From Streptomyces profundus (GTDB taxonomy: Bacteria; Actinomycetota; Actinomycetes; Streptomycetales; Streptomycetaceae): a stretch of DNA of 64,000 nucleotides. The notes under the pieces are model-generated. The model saw only the letters and a list, made by a program, of their open reading frames with translations. It was not told where the DNA came from and ran no database searches. Below, in pieces: positions 59,655 to 64,000 of this stretch (position 1 is the first letter of the stretch; each line of letters starts with the position of its first letter). The stretch lies in the NCBI RefSeq assembly GCF_020740535.1, contig NZ_CP082362.1, forward strand, positions 248,001 through 312,000, read 5' to 3'. A program made the translations under genes and the position numbers.

Positions 59655-60283
59655 GACGCGTTCACCCCCTCCGCGCCGCCCGGGCCGGCGGTGACGCCAT
59701 ACGCCAGCAGCCGCTCGACATGCTTGGCGAGCAGGTCGACCTCAAGGTTCACCAGATCCCCCGGCCGCCGGTGGCCCAGGGTGGTCAGGTCGAGCGTGGT
59801 GGGGATGAGGCCGACGCTGAAGCGGTCGGCCCCGGCCTCGACCACGGTCAGGCTGACGCCGTCCACCGTGATCGAGCCCTTCTCCACGACATAGCGCGCC
59901 AGCGCGGGCGGCAGCGCGAAGCTGACCGTCTCCCAGCGTTCGCCGGGGACGCGTTCCAGCACCTCGGCGGTGCCGTCCACATGCCCCTGCACCAGATGGC
60001 CGCCGAGGCGTCCGCCCAGCGCCATGGGGCGCTCCAGGTTCACCGGGTCGCCGGCGGCGAGCCCCGCGAGGTTGGAACGGCGCAGGGTCTCGGCCATCAC
60101 ATCGGCGGTGAACTCGTCCGCGCCCAGCTCCACCACCGTCAGACAGGCGCCGTTGACGGCGATGGAGGAGCCGTGCACGGCGTCCTCGACGGTCACCTTG
60201 GAGCGGAGGCGCAGCCGCGCCGAGTCGTTCAGACGCTCGACGGCGACGACCTCGCCCAGCTCTTCGACGATTCCGGTGAACAT
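59651..60283 (-). CDS. ribE: Riboflavin synthase alpha subunit
   Basis: The 210-residue enzyme has two homologous lumazine-binding halves (about 1-95 and 97-195), starting with MFTGIVEELG and including NGACLTV and VDGVSLTVV. It dismutates two lumazines to riboflavin. It is the first gene after the FMN riboswitch and has a GAGGAG site eight bases upstream. A frame in the leader ends with TGA directly before its ATG. Confidence 0.95.
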   Translation of the reverse strand: MFTGIVEELGEVVAVERLNDSARLRLRSKVTVEDAVHGSSIAVNGACLTVVELGADEFTADVMAETLRRSNLAGLAAGDPVNLERPMALGGRLGGHLVQGHVDGTAEVLERVPGERWETVSFALPPALARYVVEKGSITVDGVSLTVVEAGADRFSVGLIPTTLDLTTLGHRRPGDLVNLEVDLLAKHVERLLAYGVTAGPGGAEGVNAS

Positions 60284-60596
60284 TCAGGACTCCTCGGTGC
60301 TGCGAACGGCGACGGGACGCGGGACGCGGCGGGCCGACGACGCGCGGGGCGGCGTCGGCGTGTGCCGGCAGGAGCAACACCGGGAGCGGGATGGTGATTC
60401 CGCGCGGGCGTCGAGAGCGCCGAGCACGCGGGCTGCGAATGCGGGGGCCACCGGGTCTCCTGCCTCTTCAGGGCACGACTCCGGGGCTGACTTCAGGGAC
60501 GACGGGACATCGGCGACGCGGGACCGGACCACACGACGCCCCTCGAAGAGGGACACCCGAACGAGCCGAACACGCACACCACACCCGCCGCGCACT

Positions 60597-60709
60597 GCCT
60601 CCCATCCGGACTTTAACCGTCGGTCCAGGAATTCCACCTGGTCAACCGGCCGCTGGCAGCGGACGGGTCGCGGACTATAACCGCCGGTTCGGACTTTCAC
60701 CGACCCCGG
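60597..60709 (-). promoter_or_regulatory. FMN riboswitch
   Basis: Read on the minus strand, the conserved 5' element GGGTCGGTGAAAGTCCGAAC and the 3' element GACGGTTAAAGTCCGGATGG match the RFN consensus, with the expected helices between. It controls the rib operon by sensing FMN. The leader from here to ribE (about 310 nt) is unusually long; it contains a small CCCTC/GAGGG hairpin about 40 nt after the aptamer but no U-rich terminator. Confidence 0.93.
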
Positions 60710-61338
60710 AGTGCGCTACGTCACTGGTACACCCCCAGTCTGCCACGTGATCCCCCCACCCACGCCCCCCTGTGATCCCCCTCACACCCCTCCCGCCAAC
60801 CCAACGGACCACCAACGCCGGACACCCATGCCCGACACCCCACGCCCCCCAGGCCGAACAACCGGAACACGCCCCCGGCGCCCCGCCTGCCGGCAGGCGG
60901 GCGGGCCGGCAGGCGGGCGGACGGTGGGCCGGGCCGGGCCGCGAGCCGTCGTGCGGGCGGGCGGCAACGGCCGGTGGGCGGTGGGCGGCAGCCCGCCGGA
61001 CGGCGCACCGGCCACCAGCCACCAGCCGGCAGACAGCGAGCGTTGGACCAAGGGCGACAGCCCAGACAGCACCCGGCCGGCCGCAGGCCACTACGACAGG
61101 CCAACAGCCCGACAGCCCGGCGGCGGCAAGCCGTGGGGCGGCTAGTCGTAACCGAACAGCGGGCGACAGCCCACCGGACGACGTACCAGCCACCAGCCGG
61201 CAGACAGCGAGCCCTGGGCCAAGGGCGACAGCCCAGACAGCACCCGGCCGGCCGCAGGCCACGACGGCAGGCCGACAGGCCGACAGGCCGGCGGCCCGGC
61301 GGCGGCAAGCCGTGGGGCTGCCGGCGCAGAGCACTCGT
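60710..61338. repeat. Repeat-rich non-coding stretch: two ~156-bp copies and a palindrome
   Basis: A block at 60984-61139 is repeated at 61161-61318 with high identity and small indels. Further left, 60882-60901 is a perfect 20-bp palindrome followed by a partial copy of its right arm. The region lies between the end of the ROK gene and the riboswitch, both on the minus strand, and must contain the rib promoter near 60720. Open frames across it are low-complexity and not believed to be genes. Confidence 0.75.
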
Positions 61339-62559
61339 CTAGCGGTCGGTCGCGAAGAGGTCGGCGCGGGCGGCGTCCAGCGCGGTGAGCAGCCCGCCGC
61401 CGAGGACCGCGCTGCCGGTGACCGTCGAGGCGCGCACCTCCGTCTCCAGCGGGGACAGGGCGCGCAGCCGCTCCGCGACGCGGCGCGCCAGCGCCTCCCC
61501 GCCGGCGCGGCCGACCTCGCCGCCGAGGACGAGATACCCCGGGTCGAGGACCGCGGTCACCGAGGCCGCGCCGAGGGCGATCCGCCCGGCCAGCTCGTCG
61601 AGGAAGCCCGCCGCTGGGCCGATGTCCTCGGCCACCGCGCGGCGGACCAGCGTCTCCACGTGGGCCACGTCGTCGGCCGGGACGTCGGGGGCCGGCAGCC
61701 CGTGCCGTTCGGCCAGCGCGCGGACGGCCGCGCTGGCGGCGAGACCGTGGAAGCCCCGGTCGCAGTCGGCGGACGACGGCACTCCCCCGGTGCCCGGGAC
61801 CGGCAGGAAGCCGACCTCGCCGGCGCCGCCCGACGCGCCCCGGCGCAGCGCGCCGCCGAGCACCACGGCCGCGCCGACGCCGGCGCCCAGCCACAGCAGC
61901 ACATAGGTGTCCACGTCCTGGACGGCGCCCAGGCGGTGTTCGGCGATCCCGGCGAGGTTGACCTCGTTGTCCAGCAGCACCGGCACGTCGAGGGTGCGGC
62001 GCAGCGCGAACAGGAGCTCCCGGTGCCAGGCGGGGAGGCCGCCGGAGGGACGCAGCGCGCCGGTGGCCGGGTCGGCGAGGCCGGGGGCGCCGAGCACGAC
62101 GGTGTGGAGCTCCCGCACCCCGGCGCGGCGCCGCTCCCGGGCCAGCGTCGCCAGCGCCGTCTCGACCATGGGATGCCCGGCCCCCTCGCCGCCGGGCGGC
62201 GTGGCCGGCGGGTCGAGCGGCAGCGTCGCGGTGGCGACCGTCTCGCCGGTGAGGTCGGCCAGGGCGAGGGCGACACCGTCGGTGCGCACGTCCAGCGCGG
62301 CGACATGGGCCCGGTCGGGGACCAGACCGTAGACCTTGGCGTTGGGGCCCGGCCGGTCAGCGCCCGCCTCGCCGACGACGGTGACCAGGCCCTCGCGGTT
62401 GAGCCGGCCCAGCAGGTCGGCGACGCTGGGACGGGAGAGCCCGGTCAGCTCCCGCAGCCGGGGCGCGGTCAACGGCCCGTGTTCGGCGAGGAGTTCGAGC
62501 ACGGCCCGGTCGTTGATGACACGGGCCGTGCGGGGGGTGGCGGTGCGGACGGTGCTCAT
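61339..62559 (-). CDS. ROK-family transcriptional repressor
   Basis: The 406-residue protein has an N-terminal winged helix (about 10-75, LTAPRLRELTGLSRPSVADLLGRL) and a ROK sugar-kinase-like domain (about 85-390) with GAPGLADPATG, DNEVNLAGIAE and GAGVGAAVVLGG. The normal CxCGxxGC zinc motif of ROK proteins is reduced to SSADCDRGFHG. ROK regulators respond to sugars or sugar phosphates. It is divergent from an MFS permease with a perfect palindrome between them. The start at 62559 is the first ATG of the conserved domain. Confidence 0.9.
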   Translation of the reverse strand: MSTVRTATPRTARVINDRAVLELLAEHGPLTAPRLRELTGLSRPSVADLLGRLNREGLVTVVGEAGADRPGPNAKVYGLVPDRAHVAALDVRTDGVALALADLTGETVATATLPLDPPATPPGGEGAGHPMVETALATLARERRRAGVRELHTVVLGAPGLADPATGALRPSGGLPAWHRELLFALRRTLDVPVLLDNEVNLAGIAEHRLGAVQDVDTYVLLWLGAGVGAAVVLGGALRRGASGGAGEVGFLPVPGTGGVPSSADCDRGFHGLAASAAVRALAERHGLPAPDVPADDVAHVETLVRRAVAEDIGPAAGFLDELAGRIALGAASVTAVLDPGYLVLGGEVGRAGGEALARRVAERLRALSPLETEVRASTVTGSAVLGGGLLTALDAARADLFATDR

Positions 62560-62579
62560 GGGCCGATCATATCCGCTTT

Positions 62580-62602
62580 CTATCAGGAAGCCTTCCTGAT
62601 AG
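62580..62602. promoter_or_regulatory. Perfect 10-bp inverted repeat, probable ROK operator
   Basis: CTATCAGGAA (62580-62589) and TTCCTGATAG (62593-62602) are perfect inverted copies with a 3-nt spacer, between the divergent ROK and MFS genes. ROK repressors bind palindromes of this size and form, so autoregulation and control of the permease are likely. Confidence 0.85.
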
Positions 62603-62692
62603 TTTTTCCCCGGTCGGTCCCGGACGCGCGCTCTCGTGTCCGCCGGCTCGTTCCGCCCCGCCCCGTGAGCCTCCCGAGGAATCGGAATCCCC

Positions 62693-63910
62693 ATGTCTCA
62701 GCAGCCTTCCGCCGACCGCATGCGGATACGTCGGGCCCGGATCGCCGTCTCCCTGATCTTCGCCGTGCATGGCGCGGCCAGCGGCAGCTTTGTCACCCGC
62801 ATCCCCTGGCTCCAGGACCAACTCGGCCTGGGCACAGCCGCGTTGGGCGTCGCGCTGGCCTTTCCGGCGATCGGCGCCGCGACGGCGATGCCGCTGGCCA
62901 GCCGGGTGATGCACCGCCATGGCGCGCGGGCCGCCGTGCGCGGCCTGATGGCGCTCTACACCGTGACGTTCGCGCTGGTCGCGCTGGCGCCCAACCTGCC
63001 GCTGCTCTGCGCCCTGTTCTTCCTCTCGGGGGCGACGGGCGGCATGGCGGACGTGGCCATGAACGCCCAGGGCGTGGAGGTCGAGGAGCGCCATGGCCGG
63101 TCGATCATGTCGGGGCTGCACGGCCTGTGGAGCGTGGGCACGCTGCTCGGCTCGGCGCTCGGCGTCGGCGCCGTCTGGCTCGGCTTGGACGCGCGGATCC
63201 ATCTCTCCCTGGTCGCGGTGGCGTTGACGCTCGCCGTCCCGTTCCTGAGCCGGGGCCTGCTGGATGTGCGGCCGACGGCGGACGAGGCGGCGCCGCCCCG
63301 GTTCGCGCTGCCGCCGAGGTCGGCGCTGCTGATCGGCGCCGTGGGGATCTGCGCGGTGCTGGCCGAGGGCGCCAGCATGGACTGGTCCGGCGTCTATCTG
63401 CGGGATGTCACCGACGCGTCGGAGACGGTCGCGGCGGCCAGCTACACCGCGTTCGCCTGCACCATGGCGGTCGCCCGGCTGGCCGGGGACGCGGTGGTGC
63501 GGCGGCTCGGACCGGTGCGCACGGTGCGGATCAGCGCGGGACTGGCCGCGACCGGCGGCCTGTTGGTGGTCACGGCCACCACCTCGGCGCAGGCGGTGTC
63601 GGGGTTCGCCCTGATCGGCGTGGGCGTCGCCGTGGTGGTGCCGCTCACCTTCGCCGCCGCGGGCCACAGCGGCCCCAACCCGAGCAGGGCGATCGCCGGG
63701 GTGGCCACGGTCACCTACACGGCCGGCCTGTTCGCCCCTTCGGTGATCGGCGCGCTCGGCGAACTCGCCTCGTTGCGCGCGTCGTTCGGCCTGGTGACGG
63801 CGGCGCTCACGCTGTTGCTGCTGGGCGCGGGAGTGCTCGGGCCGCGCCCCGCGCGCGGGGCGGTGGCCTCGGACACGGGCAGCGCCACCAGGACGCTGCC
63901 CGCTCCCTGA
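62693..63910 (+). CDS. MFS transporter, probable ROK-regulated sugar permease
   Basis: The 405-residue protein has 12 predicted membrane segments. It begins with SLIFAVHGAASGSFVTRIPWLQ and has GGMADVAMNAQGVEVEERHG after segment 4, as in the FucP/YbjJ-like MFS subgroup. Such permeases import or export sugars and related compounds. It is divergent from the ROK repressor and shares the operator, which suggests sugar control. The substrate is unknown. Confidence 0.85.
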   Translation: MSQQPSADRMRIRRARIAVSLIFAVHGAASGSFVTRIPWLQDQLGLGTAALGVALAFPAIGAATAMPLASRVMHRHGARAAVRGLMALYTVTFALVALAPNLPLLCALFFLSGATGGMADVAMNAQGVEVEERHGRSIMSGLHGLWSVGTLLGSALGVGAVWLGLDARIHLSLVAVALTLAVPFLSRGLLDVRPTADEAAPPRFALPPRSALLIGAVGICAVLAEGASMDWSGVYLRDVTDASETVAAASYTAFACTMAVARLAGDAVVRRLGPVRTVRISAGLAATGGLLVVTATTSAQAVSGFALIGVGVAVVVPLTFAAAGHSGPNPSRAIAGVATVTYTAGLFAPSVIGALGELASLRASFGLVTAALTLLLLGAGVLGPRPARGAVASDTGSATRTLPAP

Positions 63911-63928
63911 GGCCGAGGTCCCGACGGC

Positions 63929-64000
63929 TCAGCCGAGGAGGCGGACCGCCTGGTAGTAGGTCCAGGCGGTGCCGTTGCAGGCGGTGGCCGTGGCACCGGA
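63929..64000 (-). CDS. Unidentified protein, C-terminal end only
   Basis: The minus strand is open from the window edge to a TGA at 63929, ending in CNGTAWTYYQAVRLLG. The small, Ala/Thr-rich end with a single cysteine could belong to a secreted protein, but too little is visible to name a family. Confidence 0.55.
   Translation of the reverse strand, partial: SGATATACNGTAWTYYQAVRLLG

Noticed and set aside
60730..61334. Minus-strand ORFs in the repeat region between rib and ROK genes
   Set aside because: Translations are repetitive Ala/Gly/Arg/Val-rich duplicates created by the two DNA copies, with no ribosome site or recognisable domain.

Overview
The window is high-GC actinobacterial DNA, almost certainly from Streptomyces or a close relative. 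The evidence is GC-rich third codon positions, frequent GTG starts, ATGA/GTGA gene overlaps, a SARP regulator, and a conserved riboflavin-histidine block (PH-domain gene, hisG, hisE, ribH, ribBA, pnuC-type gene, ribE behind an FMN riboswitch). All assignments come from reading the sequence and recalled family knowledge; no database search was run.

Layout. 1-3.1 kb: 3' part of a tricorn-like protease, then a coupled Sfp-type phosphopantetheinyl transferase. 3.2-7.8 kb (minus): a three-gene unit, PLP decarboxylase, SARP regulator and luciferase-like oxidoreductase. 8.3-33.9 kb (plus): the main type I PKS operon. PKS1 is KSQ-AT-ACP / KS-AT-DH-KR-ACP, PKS2 is KS-AT-KR-ACP, and PKS3 is KS-AT0-KR-ACP / KS-AT-KR-ACP. 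They are followed by a complete hydroxymalonyl-ACP cassette (3-hydroxyacyl-CoA dehydrogenase type, ACP, acyl-CoA dehydrogenase type, FkbH type) and a type II thioesterase. 34.0-40.7 kb (minus): a convergent five-gene operon of ACP, acyl-AMP ligase, ABC ATPase, ABC permease and a strange lone PKS module (PKS4) whose AT core is missing and whose KR is degenerate. 40.9-42.0 kb: a LuxR-type regulator that closes the cluster.

The gene cluster therefore spans about 2.4-42.0 kb. Its unusual logic is that two of its modules cannot load their own extender (AT0 in PKS3, excised AT in PKS4), while the same cluster encodes two separate routes to units tethered on free-standing carrier proteins: hydroxymalonyl-ACP, and a probable aminoacyl-ACP made by the ligase/ACP pair and decarboxylated by the PLP enzyme. 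No chain-terminating thioesterase or reductase is fused to any module. I cannot match it to a known product.

42.1-54.6 kb holds accessory and housekeeping genes: a GH27 glycosidase with its own promoter and palindromic operator, a Bcr/CflA-type exporter divergent from an XRE/MmyB regulator and an SDR, an APC-family permease, a lower-GC scar with an orphan gene and a broken tyrosine integrase, a secreted C39-like peptidase, a uridine-kinase-like P-loop protein, a 22-codon leader ORF and an EccA-like AAA+ ATPase. 54.7-55.5 kb is a minisatellite array apparently derived from the 3' end of the neighbouring PH-domain gene. 55.4-60.7 kb is the histidine/riboflavin block. 60.7-61.3 kb is a repeat-rich non-coding stretch. 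61.3-63.9 kb is a ROK repressor divergent from an MFS permease, with a clear operator between them. The window ends in the 3' end of an unidentified minus-strand gene.
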